Assembly (NCBI GenBank): GCA_041874725.1
Contig: CP097466.1
Location: 4,340,001-4,404,000 of the forward strand
Direction: 5' to 3'
Origin: Duganella sp. BuS-21
GTDB taxonomy: Bacteria > Pseudomonadota > Gammaproteobacteria > Burkholderiales > Burkholderiaceae_D
Length of the DNA: 64,000 nt
The notes beneath the pieces were generated by a model. It was given only the letters and a program-made list of their open reading frames with translations, was not told where the DNA came from and did not search any database. Below, in pieces: positions 41,727 to 51,087 of the stretch; the first letter of the stretch is position 1; each line of letters begins with the position of its first letter. Position numbers and translations under genes: made by a program.

Positions 41727-44700
41727 ATGAAACTCACACGTTTCAGGGCGGCGCTTGGCCTGCTCGGTTTAACCACAGCCCTGCACGCGGCCGCCATCGA
41801 CCCGGCGCTGCAAACCGCGCCGGCGGACGGCTTCGGCGCCGGCACCGTGGGCGGTGCCGCAGCGCCCACATCGCAGATCTACACCGTGGCCACGCGCCCG
41901 CAATTGCTGGCGGCATTGCAGCGCGGCGGCGTCAATCCCAAGATCATCAAGCTGGCCGGCACCATCGACATGACCGAAGGCGTGCCCTATGCGAACACCG
42001 GCGACCAGGCCATACGCGGCCTGATACGCCTGCCTGCCAATACCACGCTGATCGGTGCGGACGGCAATGCCGGCATCGTCAACGGGCATATCGTGGTGGC
42101 CAACGTCTCGCAGATCATCATCCGCAACCTGAAGATCGTGAACCCTTGCGATGTCGGCCCGATCTGGGATCCGAACGACGGCGCGCTCGGTAACTGGAAC
42201 GCGGCCTTCGACGGCATCGGCGTCTCCGGCTCGGACCACGTGTGGGTGGACCACGTCACCTTCACCGACGGCGCCATGAGCGACGACCTGCTGCCGACCG
42301 AGAACGGCCAGGTCAAGCAATGCCACGACGGAGCGCTCGACATCACCAACGCATCGGACTTGGTGACGGTGTCGTACAACGTCTTCGGCCAGCACCGCAA
42401 GAACAACCTGATCGGCTCCAGCGACAGCGCGGCGGCGGACAGCGGCAAGCTGCACATCACCTTCAGCAACAACATCTTCCGCGATATCGTCAGCCGCGCG
42501 CCGCGCGTGCGTTACGGCCAGGTCCACCTGTTCAACAACTACTTCGTCGGCAGCAAGGCGCATTCGGCCTACGGCTATGAATACACGGTGGGCGTGGGCC
42601 ATGCGGCGCAGATCCTATCCAACAACAACGTGTTCGAGATCGCCGGCGTGACGCGCTGCGACCAGGTGGTGACGCCGATCGGCGGCACCGTGGCCGGCGC
42701 CTTCCGGGACGGCGGCTCGGTGCTGAACGGCGCCGCGCTGGCCGGATGCTCGACACCATCCAGCGTGGCCTACAGCGCGCCGTATGCCTACAGCGCGCGT
42801 CCGGTGGCGCTGGTCAAGCCCAACCTGCTGGCGCAGGCCGGTGGCGGCAAGCTGGTGTCGACCATCAGCGGCAGCGGCAACGTCACGCCCGACACCACCA
42901 TCACGCTGACCTGCCCTGCTTCGGGCCTGTACTTCTGCGACGATTTCCAGAACAGCAGCATGGGCAACTGGAGCCTGCTGCAGGTGCCCGGCGCGAACGG
43001 CAGCTTCAGCGTCAAGGCCGAAGCCATCGGCGCGGCCAACATCGTGATGCAATACACCGCCGCCGTCACAGGCGGCGTGCTGGCCACGCTCAAGCCGTCG
43101 GCCATGGCCGGCGTGCCGGCGGGCGACTACTACGTCGAGGCCCGCATCAAGCCCATGACCAACAGCACCACCAGCAACAAGCTGCTGTACCTGCTCACGC
43201 GCTACAAGGACGCTAGCAACTGGTACGGCGCCGGCCTGAATGTGCAAGCCGCCACCACCAGCACCCAGGTGGAGATCGCCCGCATGCTGGCCGGTACGCT
43301 GACGCGGCCCAAGCAGGTGAAGAAGCCGATCCAGATGGATGCACAGTTCTACACCGTGCGCTTTGAAATGAAGGGAACCACGCTGACCGTCTACCTGGAC
43401 GGCGAAGCGCTGGGCTCCGTCACCGATGCCAGCTTCGCCGAGCGCGGGCTGGTGGGACTGTACACCACCAACAAGTCGTTCCAGATCGATGATGTGCGCA
43501 TCGGCGACCCGGCGCTCAAGCCGTCGCAGCTGACGCTCAATCCCTCCGCCCTGAGCTACGCGGCGGAAGTGGGCGACGCGCCGCTCAACGTCAACGTCAC
43601 CGCCGTCAAGCCGGATGGCACGCTGGACAGCTTCAGCGCATCGTCCAGCAATCCGGCGGTGGCGGCGGTGTCCATCAACGGCGCCTCCCTGAGCGTGACG
43701 GCAGTCGGCGCGGGCAACGCCGCCATCACCGTCACCAGCGACTCCGATCCCACCCTGATGCGCACCATCGCGGCCACCATCGCGCCACAGTTCGTGCAGC
43801 CGACACCAACCTATGCATTGGGCGGCGCCACCCTGCCCGCCGCGCACGCGGACGGCAGCCACGTCGACGCCTCGCTCAAGCTGACCTTCGACGGTCCGCC
43901 GACGCTGGGCTCGGGCGGCAGCATCCGCATCTTCCGCAAGGCCGACAACGCGCTGGTGGACGTGATCCGCTTATCTGGCGAGACCGATATCCTCGGCTAT
44001 CCGGGCCAGGCCAATCTGCGCAAGGTGAACACCACACCGGTCACCATCAGCGGCAACACGGTCACCATCAAGCCGCACGCCAACAAGCTGGCCTATGGCA
44101 CCGAATACTATGTCGCCATTTCCGACGGTGTGTTCAACGGCGCCACGCTGGGCGGCGTGCCGTTCGCCGGCATCGGCGTGCTGGGCGACTGGTCGTTCAC
44201 CACCCGCGCCGGTGCGCCGGCTTCCGCCGCCAGCCTGACCGTGGGCGACAGGGCCGATGCAGATTTCAGCACCGTGCAAGGCGCGCTGAATTTCGCCATG
44301 CAGACGCTGGGCGTGGCCGATCCGGTGACCATCCACGTGCGCAACGGCGTCTACACCGAGCTGCTCTACCTCCGCGGCAAGGACAACGTCACGCTGGTGG
44401 GCGAAAGCCGCGACGGCGCCATCATCCAGTACACCAACCATGACACGCTCAACACCGGCTCCGGCGCCAGCCAGGGCAACCCGGATGCAGCGGCGGCGGG
44501 CGGCCGCTCGCTGCTGCTGGCGGAAGCGTCGGACATGCTGGTGCTCGATACGCTGACCTTGAAGAACACCACGCTGCGCTCATCGGCCATCTCGGCACAG
44601 GCGGAGACGCTGTACTTCAACAACGACAACGGCCGCCTGATCGCCCGCAACGCCAACTTCTACAGCGAGCAGGATACGCTCAACCTGAAGGGCTACGCCT

Positions 44701-45263
44701 GGTTCTGGCGCTCGCTGGTGGCCGGCAATGTGGACTTCATCTGGGGCGGCAGCCGCGCCGCCCTGTTCGAGGAAAGCGAGATCCGCTCGGTGGGCGACAC
44801 CAGCAACGCCAGCAGCGGCGGCTACATCTTGCAGGCGCGCGCGGCCAACGCCGGCGACAAGGGCTACGTCTTCCTGAACAGTCGCCTGACGCACGGTCCC
44901 GGTCCCGGCCCGCTGCACGGCGACGTGCCGGCCGGCGCCACCTACCTGGCCCGCAGCGCCGGCAATCCGGCCTACTGGGACAACGTCGCCTTCATCAACA
45001 CCAAAATGGATGCGCACATCGCCACGGTCGGCTGGGCGGGGCCGGGCGTGAACGGCCAGCCGGCGTCCAATCCTGCTATGGCCAGCGCCGCCAGTGGCTG
45101 GCGCGAATACGGCAGCACCACGCTGGCAGGCGATCCGATCAACCTGGCGGCGCGCGTCGGCGGCTTCCAGCTGAGCGCCAGCGACGTTGCGGCCGGCTTC
45201 GCCGACCGCGCCAAGGTGTTCGCCGCGTATGGCGCCGGCGTGGGCTGGAATCCGCAGCCATAA
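41727..45263 (+). CDS. Pectate lyase / pectin methylesterase fusion enzyme
   Basis: 1178 residues from the ATG at 41727 (aaggag before it; the frame is open to 41571). A signal peptide ends LTTALHAAA. PL1 pectate lyase covers about 30-330: VSGSDHVWVDHVTFTDGA, DGALDITNASD and SRAPRVRYGQVHLFNN. About 400-590 is a concanavalin-like domain (FCDDFQNSSMGNW). An Ig-like region (600-690) and a second Ig-like, SbsA-type region (693-830) follow. From 838 comes CE8 pectinesterase: DADFSTVQGALNFA, GNVDFIWGGSRAALFEESE and YILQARA. The enzyme should de-esterify pectin and cleave the product in one secreted chain. Calcium-dependent beta-elimination is typical for PL1. It follows the PEP-CTERM gene. Confidence 0.9.
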   Translation: MKLTRFRAALGLLGLTTALHAAAIDPALQTAPADGFGAGTVGGAAAPTSQIYTVATRPQLLAALQRGGVNPKIIKLAGTIDMTEGVPYANTGDQAIRGLIRLPANTTLIGADGNAGIVNGHIVVANVSQIIIRNLKIVNPCDVGPIWDPNDGALGNWNAAFDGIGVSGSDHVWVDHVTFTDGAMSDDLLPTENGQVKQCHDGALDITNASDLVTVSYNVFGQHRKNNLIGSSDSAAADSGKLHITFSNNIFRDIVSRAPRVRYGQVHLFNNYFVGSKAHSAYGYEYTVGVGHAAQILSNNNVFEIAGVTRCDQVVTPIGGTVAGAFRDGGSVLNGAALAGCSTPSSVAYSAPYAYSARPVALVKPNLLAQAGGGKLVSTISGSGNVTPDTTITLTCPASGLYFCDDFQNSSMGNWSLLQVPGANGSFSVKAEAIGAANIVMQYTAAVTGGVLATLKPSAMAGVPAGDYYVEARIKPMTNSTTSNKLLYLLTRYKDASNWYGAGLNVQAATTSTQVEIARMLAGTLTRPKQVKKPIQMDAQFYTVRFEMKGTTLTVYLDGEALGSVTDASFAERGLVGLYTTNKSFQIDDVRIGDPALKPSQLTLNPSALSYAAEVGDAPLNVNVTAVKPDGTLDSFSASSSNPAVAAVSINGASLSVTAVGAGNAAITVTSDSDPTLMRTIAATIAPQFVQPTPTYALGGATLPAAHADGSHVDASLKLTFDGPPTLGSGGSIRIFRKADNALVDVIRLSGETDILGYPGQANLRKVNTTPVTISGNTVTIKPHANKLAYGTEYYVAISDGVFNGATLGGVPFAGIGVLGDWSFTTRAGAPASAASLTVGDRADADFSTVQGALNFAMQTLGVADPVTIHVRNGVYTELLYLRGKDNVTLVGESRDGAIIQYTNHDTLNTGSGASQGNPDAAAAGGRSLLLAEASDMLVLDTLTLKNTTLRSSAISAQAETLYFNNDNGRLIARNANFYSEQDTLNLKGYAWFWRSLVAGNVDFIWGGSRAALFEESEIRSVGDTSNASSGGYILQARAANAGDKGYVFLNSRLTHGPGPGPLHGDVPAGATYLARSAGNPAYWDNVAFINTKMDAHIATVGWAGPGVNGQPASNPAMASAASGWREYGSTTLAGDPINLAARVGGFQLSASDVAAGFADRAKVFAAYGAGVGWNPQP

Positions 45264-45314
45264 GAAACGTCATCGTTTCGTCACAAGAATGGGATAACAT
45301 GATGTGTTATCCCA
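45264..45314. repeat. Two consecutive hairpins before the phosphatase gene
   Basis: GAAACG-tcat-CGTTTC (45264-45279) is followed by TGGGATAACA-tgatg-TGTTATCCCA (45290-45314), a perfect 10-bp stem. The second ends 21 bases before the ATG at 45336. There is no T-run, so an operator or mRNA-level element is as likely as a terminator. Confidence 0.65.
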
Positions 45315-45335
45315 CTCAACCTGACGACGATTTTT

Positions 45336-47018
45336 ATGACGAAGACTATGTCCTTGCGCGCCATCGTACTGGCCGCATCCTGCCTCGCCCTGTCCAGCGG
45401 CCAAGCCGCGCCGGCGGCGACCACCGCCTCCACCATGCCCAAGCTCGTCGTCGTGCTGGTGGTGGACGGCCTGCCGAACGAACAGGTGCAGCGCTATCGC
45501 GACCAGTTCGGTGACGGCAACCAGGGCGGCTTGCGGCGCATGCTCGACCAGGGCGCGTCCTTCAGCAACGCACACCAGGCACACGGCGTCACCGTCACCG
45601 CCATCGGCCACAGCGCGATACTGACCGGCGCCTATCCTTATGTGCATGGCGTGATCGGCAACAACTGGATCGATCCGGTCACCAAGAAGTCCGTCTACTG
45701 CACCGAAGACAGCAACTACACCTACATCGGCGAAGAGACCAAGCCGAGCGACGGCACCTCGCCGGCCAAGCTGAAAGTCAACACGCTGGGCGACGAACTG
45801 CGCTACGCCACCGGCAGCCGCAGCAAGGTCATCACCGTATCGGGCAAGGATCGCGGCGCGATTCTGTTGGCCGGCAAAACCGGCACCGCCTATATGTATA
45901 TGGACGAAAGCGGCAACTTCGCCAGCAGCACCTATTACATGAAGCAGCATCCGGAATGGGCCACCAAATACCTGGCCACCAAGCCGCAGGACCGCTACTA
46001 CGGCAAGACCTGGTCCACCCTGCTGCCGGAAGCGGCCTACGCCGCCGATGCGCCGGAAGAGCTGAACGCGCCCAAGCCAGGCTCGCACAACCGCCTGCCC
46101 TACACCTACTACAGCGAGAGCGGCAAGACCGACAGCGGCTACTACGCCAGCCTGCGGGTCGGCCCGTTCCTGGACCAGCTGACGCTGGACTTCGCGCGCG
46201 CGGCGGTGGACGGTGAAAACCTCGGCCGCAATCCGGCCGGCGTGCCGGACCTGCTGGGCGTAAGCCTGTCGGCGCACGACTACGTCAACCATGCGTTCGG
46301 CCCGGAGAGCAAACTGTCGCACGACCACCTGCAGCGGCTGGACCGCATGCTGGGCGAGTTCTTCACCTATCTGGACAAGCGCGTGGGGATGGACAATGTG
46401 CTGGTGGTGCTGACCGCCGATCACGGCTTCGCCAACACGCCGGAGTTCGCGCAAACGCAGCACTTCGATGCACAGCGCCTGGACGGCGCCAAGCTGATCG
46501 ATGCGCTGGATGCGCATCTGGCGGAAAAATTTGGGGTGGCCAAGCTGGTGCAGGCGGCGTCGCTGCCGAACATCCATCTGGACTACGCGCTGGCGGCGCA
46601 GCAGAAGATCAGCCGCGAGACGCTGGAAAACACCGCCGCGCGATTCCTGCTGGCGCAGAACGGCATCGCCGACACCTTTACGCGCACCCAGTTCGAAAGC
46701 GGCGCGGTGCAAGGCACGCGCATCAACACGCTGATGCGCCGCGCCTGGAATCGCCAGTCGTCGGGCGACCTGATGGTGATCACCAAGCCGTACTGGTATT
46801 TCGCCAGCAGCAGCACCAACAGCGGCACCTCGCATGGCTCACCGTATGCCTACGACACCAACGTACCGCTGATGATCATGGGGAAGCGCTGGATCAAGCC
46901 GGGCGCCTACGGCCAGTATGCCGAAGTGGTCGACATCGCGCCGACCTTGGCCAAGCTGCTGCAACTACGTCCGCCAGCAGGCGCGGAAGGCCGCGTGCTG
47001 GTCGAGACGCTGCGCTGA
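45336..47018 (+). CDS. Alkaline phosphatase / phosphodiesterase superfamily protein (PafA-like)
   Basis: 560 residues. The signal peptide ends ALSSGQAAPA. The family fold is shown by LVVVLVVDGLPNEQ (metal Asp44), the nucleophile Thr block VTVTAIGHSAILTG, IGNNWID, and SGKDRGAILLAG with Lys171 and Arg173, matching the PafA phosphomonoesterase signature. LSAHDYVNHAFGPES and TADHGFANTPEF give the other metal ligands. It should be a periplasmic or secreted zinc phosphatase. The ATG at 45336 has a weak ribosome site; 45348 is an alternative. Perfect hairpins precede it. It lies in the pectin locus but is probably for phosphate acquisition. Confidence 0.88.
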   Translation: MTKTMSLRAIVLAASCLALSSGQAAPAATTASTMPKLVVVLVVDGLPNEQVQRYRDQFGDGNQGGLRRMLDQGASFSNAHQAHGVTVTAIGHSAILTGAYPYVHGVIGNNWIDPVTKKSVYCTEDSNYTYIGEETKPSDGTSPAKLKVNTLGDELRYATGSRSKVITVSGKDRGAILLAGKTGTAYMYMDESGNFASSTYYMKQHPEWATKYLATKPQDRYYGKTWSTLLPEAAYAADAPEELNAPKPGSHNRLPYTYYSESGKTDSGYYASLRVGPFLDQLTLDFARAAVDGENLGRNPAGVPDLLGVSLSAHDYVNHAFGPESKLSHDHLQRLDRMLGEFFTYLDKRVGMDNVLVVLTADHGFANTPEFAQTQHFDAQRLDGAKLIDALDAHLAEKFGVAKLVQAASLPNIHLDYALAAQQKISRETLENTAARFLLAQNGIADTFTRTQFESGAVQGTRINTLMRRAWNRQSSGDLMVITKPYWYFASSSTNSGTSHGSPYAYDTNVPLMIMGKRWIKPGAYGQYAEVVDIAPTLAKLLQLRPPAGAEGRVLVETLR

Positions 47019-47019
47019 T

Positions 47020-47388
47020 TCAGCTCAGGTTATTCAAGTACTGATTCAGGTGCTCGAAGTTGAGCGGCTTGGAAAAGTGCTGGGTGAAACCGGCCGCGAC
47101 GGCCTTCTTCACGGAATCCTGGTCGGCCGAGCCGCTCAGCGCAATAATCGGCACGCTCTGCGCGCCGGGCATGCGACGGATGGCGCGCACGGCGCCGAAG
47201 CCGTCCATCCACGGCATGCCGAGGTCCATGATGATCGCGCGCGGCATGCCGTCGCGCACCCAGTCGCAGGCTTCATAACCGTTGTGGGCCGAGGCGGTTT
47301 CGTAGCCTTGGCACTGCAGCAGCGCCGACAGCGATTCCACCATCTCGAAGTTATCGTCCACCACCAGTACCTGTTTTGCGCTTGCCAT
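47020..47388 (-). CDS. Single-domain response regulator (CheY-like)
   Basis: 122 residues from the ATG at 47388 with tgagg just upstream; the open frame starts at a GTG at 47400. It is a receiver domain only: VLVVDDN gives the acidic pair, AIIMDLGMPWMDG the phospho-acceptor Asp, ALSGSAD the Ser/Thr, and FSKPLN the Lys. There is no output domain, so it signals by protein contact, as CheY or phosphorelay intermediates do. No chemotaxis or kinase gene is adjacent. Its stop is one base from the phosphatase stop on the other strand. Confidence 0.9.
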   Translation of the reverse strand: MASAKQVLVVDDNFEMVESLSALLQCQGYETASAHNGYEACDWVRDGMPRAIIMDLGMPWMDGFGAVRAIRRMPGAQSVPIIALSGSADQDSVKKAVAAGFTQHFSKPLNFEHLNQYLNNLS

Positions 47389-47464
47389 GATATACCTCAC
47401 GTTGTTGGGATTTGTAAGGCCATCGTAGCAACGGCCGAGCTAGCCGTATGTTCGACAGCGCACC

Positions 47465-47944
47465 TTAACCCTCAGCGCGCACGGCGGCTTCGATTTTCGC
47501 CACGTCGATCTTGCCCATCTCCATCATGGCCTTGAAGGCGCGTTCGGCCACTGCGCCGCCCTGGGCCATGGCCTCGGTCAGCACGCGCGGGGTGATTTGC
47601 CACGACAGGCCCCATTTGTCCTTGCACCAGCCGCAGGCGCTGGGGGTGCCGTCGTTGCCGATGATGGCGTTCCAATAGCGGTCGGTCTCGGCCTGGTCGT
47701 CGGTGGCGATCTGGAATGAAAACGCTTCGCTTTGCTTGAAGGCGCTGCCGCCGTTCAGGCCCAGGCAAGGGATGCCGAGCACGGTGAATTCGACGGTCAG
47801 GACCTGGTCCTTTTTCCCGCCGGGGAAATTGGCGGGCGCGCGGTGGACGGCGGTCACGGCGCTGTCCGGGAACACACCGGCATAGAAGTTCGCGGCTGCT
47901 TCCGCGTCGTGGTCGTACCACAGGCAGATGGTATTTTTATTCAT
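47465..47944 (-). CDS. VOC/PhnB-like protein (3-demethylubiquinone methyltransferase-type domain)
   Basis: 159 residues from the ATG at 47944 (ggaggc six bases upstream). The start is TICLWYDHDAEAAANFYAGV, the classic opening of PhnB-like vicinal-oxygen-chelate proteins. PCLGLNGG and CGWCKDKWGLSWQITPRVL follow. These small cytosolic proteins have no proven enzyme activity, and their annotations as methyltransferases are misleading. A VOC metal-binding role is possible. It is a lone gene on the reverse strand. Confidence 0.85.
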   Translation of the reverse strand: MNKNTICLWYDHDAEAAANFYAGVFPDSAVTAVHRAPANFPGGKKDQVLTVEFTVLGIPCLGLNGGSAFKQSEAFSFQIATDDQAETDRYWNAIIGNDGTPSACGWCKDKWGLSWQITPRVLTEAMAQGGAVAERAFKAMMEMGKIDVAKIEAAVRAEG

Positions 47945-48064
47945 TAGTGCCTCCATATTGTCGCCAAATAGAAATCAAAACACTAAGATTACAGTATTAG
48001 CCATGGAAAGAAATCAGGGCGCACAATGCGCCCTTGGTCGTCGAAGCGATGGCCACGTCAATGA

Positions 48065-48538
48065 CTACGAGCAAGCCTTGCCGTGGTCTGCGCGGAAGCC
48101 CTTGGCTAGCGCATCCGCCTCGCTCATGTACTCGCCGCTCTTGGTCTTACCGTACCAGCGGCCGCCTTCGCAATGATAGACCTTGGTCGATGAGTTGACC
48201 CATACCTTACCGGCACCGCCGCCGGCCGCAGTTGCTTTGGGTGCGGCTTTCGCCGGTGCGGCTACAGGAGCGGCTCTCGCCGCTGCGGGAGCAGGTGCGG
48301 GTGCAGCTGCCGGGGCGGCGGCTGGGGCAGGCGCAGGCGCGGCAGCGGCAGCAGCAGCGGCAGCGCCAGCTTTCTTGTCGACGCCGCCATGTCCGCGGCA
48401 TGCCCCCTTCAGCGTGGCGCCACTGTACGGCGTCCCATCCTTGCAGACAGCAGTGACGGCAGGCGCCGCAGGCGCTTGCGCAAAGGCAGCAGTGGAGAAC
48501 CCGGCGACAAGGGCGAACGCAAGCACTATTTTTCTCAT
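48065..48538 (-). CDS. Exported DUF3761-like protein with Ala/Pro-rich linker
   Basis: 157 residues from the ATG at 48538. A signal peptide ends STAAFAQA. The first domain is DUF3761-like ([20 protein letters not shown]) with two cysteines. A long Ala/Pro linker of some 50 residues follows; its repeats explain the low-complexity DNA at 48270-48370. The C-terminus is [19 protein letters not shown] and then a second Cys near the end (HGKACS). Function is unknown. A perfect 22-bp palindrome lies 19 bases upstream of the start. Confidence 0.8.
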   Translation of the reverse strand: MRKIVLAFALVAGFSTAAFAQAPAAPAVTAVCKDGTPYSGATLKGACRGHGGVDKKAGAAAAAAAAAPAPAPAAAPAAAPAPAPAAARAAPVAAPAKAAPKATAAGGGAGKVWVNSSTKVYHCEGGRWYGKTKSGEYMSEADALAKGFRADHGKACS

Positions 48539-48557
48539 GACCAACTCCCAATATGCA

Positions 48558-48579
48558 CGGAGATACGTGCGTATCTCCG
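48558..48579. promoter_or_regulatory. Perfect 22-bp palindrome upstream of the DUF3761 gene
   Basis: CGGAGATACG-TG-CGTATCTCCG (10-bp perfect arms, two-base centre) lies 19 bases before the start codon and just ahead of the ribosome site of the gene on the reverse strand. Symmetry and size fit a dimeric repressor operator, or a hairpin in the 5' leader. Confidence 0.6.
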
Positions 48580-48683
48580 ATACTATTGCAATTCCAACAC
48601 TATGGAGTTCGTTTCACAACGGAGTTGGCCGGTGCGTCGCGTTTTTGAAACAGCGCGCCGCGCGGCACGCGCGGGCGCTAACG

Positions 48684-51059
48684 CTAACTCACCATCAGCT
48701 TGACCGACTTCAGGTTCACGCTGTCCGGACCGGCGTGTATGGTGAAGCTGCCCGGCTCCACTACGCGCTGCATCTCGGTGTTGTGGAACCACAGGTCGGA
48801 CGGTTTGATGTCGAAGCTCAAAGTGCGCTTCTCGCCCGGCTGCAGCGTCACGCGCTTGAAGGCCTTCAATTCCAGTACCGGACGGGTAACCGAGCTGACG
48901 TCGTCGCGGATATAGATCTGCACCACTTCGTCGCCGGCGCGCTTGCCGGTGTTGGTCACGTCCACTTCGACCTTGGTCGATTCGCTGACGCCGATGCTGG
49001 CCTTGGCCAGGCGCGGCTCGGAGATCGCAAAGGTGGTGTAGCTCAAGCCGAAGCCGAACGGATACAGGGGCTTGGTCGAACCGTCAATGTAGCCACGGCG
49101 TGCCGATGGCTTGTGGTTGTAGAAGATCGGCAGCTGGCCCACGCTGCGCGCTATCGACACCGGCAACTTACCGCCCGGATTGGCGCGGCCGAACAACAGG
49201 TCGGCGGCGGCGTAGCCGGTCTCCTGGCCCATGTACCAGCCTTCGATGATGGCGTCGGCTTTCTCCGCCAGCAGGTTGATCGACAGCGGTCGGCCGTTCA
49301 GCAGGAACACCACGGTCGGCTTGCCGAGCGCGAAAATCGCGCGCGCCAGGTCGTTTTGCTGGCCCATCAGGTCCAGCGTTTCGCGATCGCCCAGGTGGGT
49401 GTCGGCCCACGCTTCGCGGCTGGTCTGTTCGTTGTCGCCAAGGACCATCACGATGGTGTCGGCCGCCTTGGCCGCTTCCACGGCGGCGGCGATCAGCTTG
49501 GCGTTGACTTCCGGCGGCGTGAACTTGATCTCGTCGGCGCCCCACAAGCGGCTTTCGGTGATGCGCACGCCTTCCGAGTACGACAGCGAGAAGCCCTGCG
49601 CCTTGGCTTCGGCCCGCAAGCCGTCGTAGATCGACACCACGTGGCGCGGAATGTCCGAGTAGCCGCCGATCGGCGTGTCCTTGGCGTGGGTGCCGACCAG
49701 CAGCAGCTTGCCGACCTTCTTGCCGTCCAGCGGCAGCACGCCCTTGTCGTTCTTCAGCAGCACCGGCGTGCGGGTCGCCGACAGCCGCGCCAGCGCAATG
49801 GCGTCCGGCGTGGCGGTCAGGCTGTCGGCCACCTTGGCGTCGACATATGGCTGCTCGAACAGGCCCGATTGGAATTTCATGGTCAGGATGCGGCGCACCA
49901 CGACGTCGATCTCGGCTTCCGAGACGCGCTTTTCCTTCACCAGCGCGCCCAGCTCCTTGTAGGCCAGGCCGTCCGGGGTTTCCACATCGACGCCGGCCTT
50001 GATGGCGCGGTAGGCGGCTTCCTTCGGCGTCGCTACCAGCTTGTGGCGGGTGATCAGTTCATTGATGCCGAAGTAGTCCGACACGGTGATGCCCTTGAAG
50101 CCCCACTCCTCGCGCAGCACCTTGTGCAGCAGCCAGTGGCTGGCGTGCGACGGCACGCCGCCGATTTCGTTATACGACGGCATAACGCAACCGACGTTGG
50201 TTTCACGGATGGCTTTTTCAAACGGCGGGAAGAAGTCTTCGCGCAGGGTGCGCTCGCTGACTTCCGCCGGGCCGATGTTGGTGCCGTTCTCGGGCTGGCC
50301 GTGGCCGGTCATGTGCTTGAGGGTGACAAACACCTTGTCCTTGGCCAGCTTGGCGTCGGTGCCGGCAAAGCCGATGATGGCGGCCTTGCCGATTTCGCCG
50401 CACAGGTAAGGGTCTTCGCCGTAGGTTTCCTCAATCCGGCCCCAGCGCGGTTCGCGCGCCACGTCCACCACCGGCGCCAGCGCCAGGTTGGCGCCGCGCA
50501 CGCGCATCTCGCGCGCCGCGACGCTGAAGATTTTCGTCGTCAGTTCCGGATCGAACGACGAGGCAATGCCGATCGCCTGCGGGAAGCAGGTGGCGTCGCG
50601 CGCCACGTAGCCGTGCAATGCTTCCTCGTGCATGAACATCGGGATGCCGAGGCGGGTCTGCTCGACCGCCCACTTCTGCGCAGCGTTGACGTAGGTGGCG
50701 GTTTCCAGCGCGTTGCGATTTTTCTGCTCGCCGGAGTCGCCGGCGGCCCCGCCCTGGGCCACGCGGCGGTCGGACGGGCGACCGATCATGCCCAGGCCGT
50801 GCGGCCAGACCTTCTGCGCCTTGGCGGCCGAGAACTCGCCCTTGGCGTCCTGGATCTCGGTCTTCTGCTGCCAGGTGCAGATCATTTGGGCGATCTTCTC
50901 GTCCAGCGTCATGCGCCCCAGCAGATCGTCGACGCGTTTTTCCAGCGGCAGCGCGGCGTCCTTGTAAGGCGCTTGCGCGGCAGCGGCAAACGATGGCAAC
51001 ACGGTCAGGCCGGCCAGGCCGGACACGGACGTGAGGAACTGCCTGCGATGATTGGTCAT
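48684..51059 (-). CDS. Glycoside hydrolase family 3 beta-glycosidase, exported
   Basis: 791 residues from the ATG at 51059 (caaggag before it). A Tat-like signal (NHRRQFLTSVSGLAGL) suggests export. GH3 features in order are MTLDEKIAQMICTW, FMHEEALHGYV, PRWGRIEETYGEDPYL, KHMTGHGQPENG and the nucleophile Asp in GITVSDYFGI near residue 325. The C-terminal domain and a fibronectin III-like domain follow (VDVTNTGKRAGDEVVQIYI). GH3 enzymes release glucose, xylose or arabinose from oligosaccharides. As the last gene of the xylose uptake operon it is most likely a beta-xylosidase or similar, but beta-glucosidase cannot be excluded. Confidence 0.9.
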   Translation of the reverse strand: MTNHRRQFLTSVSGLAGLTVLPSFAAAAQAPYKDAALPLEKRVDDLLGRMTLDEKIAQMICTWQQKTEIQDAKGEFSAAKAQKVWPHGLGMIGRPSDRRVAQGGAAGDSGEQKNRNALETATYVNAAQKWAVEQTRLGIPMFMHEEALHGYVARDATCFPQAIGIASSFDPELTTKIFSVAAREMRVRGANLALAPVVDVAREPRWGRIEETYGEDPYLCGEIGKAAIIGFAGTDAKLAKDKVFVTLKHMTGHGQPENGTNIGPAEVSERTLREDFFPPFEKAIRETNVGCVMPSYNEIGGVPSHASHWLLHKVLREEWGFKGITVSDYFGINELITRHKLVATPKEAAYRAIKAGVDVETPDGLAYKELGALVKEKRVSEAEIDVVVRRILTMKFQSGLFEQPYVDAKVADSLTATPDAIALARLSATRTPVLLKNDKGVLPLDGKKVGKLLLVGTHAKDTPIGGYSDIPRHVVSIYDGLRAEAKAQGFSLSYSEGVRITESRLWGADEIKFTPPEVNAKLIAAAVEAAKAADTIVMVLGDNEQTSREAWADTHLGDRETLDLMGQQNDLARAIFALGKPTVVFLLNGRPLSINLLAEKADAIIEGWYMGQETGYAAADLLFGRANPGGKLPVSIARSVGQLPIFYNHKPSARRGYIDGSTKPLYPFGFGLSYTTFAISEPRLAKASIGVSESTKVEVDVTNTGKRAGDEVVQIYIRDDVSSVTRPVLELKAFKRVTLQPGEKRTLSFDIKPSDLWFHNTEMQRVVEPGSFTIHAGPDSVNLKSVKLMVS

Positions 51060-51087
51060 GCGATTGTCTCCTTGATTTTTATAGGTA

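Noticed and set aside
45299..45514. Alternative 71-codon frame at the phosphatase start
   Set aside because: It lies in another frame of the phosphatase gene, Arg-rich and without homology; its ATG sits in a hairpin.
48270..48370. Repetitive DNA resembling a tandem or CRISPR-like array
   Set aside because: It codes the Ala/Pro linker of the DUF3761 protein; units are irregular and there are no spacers.
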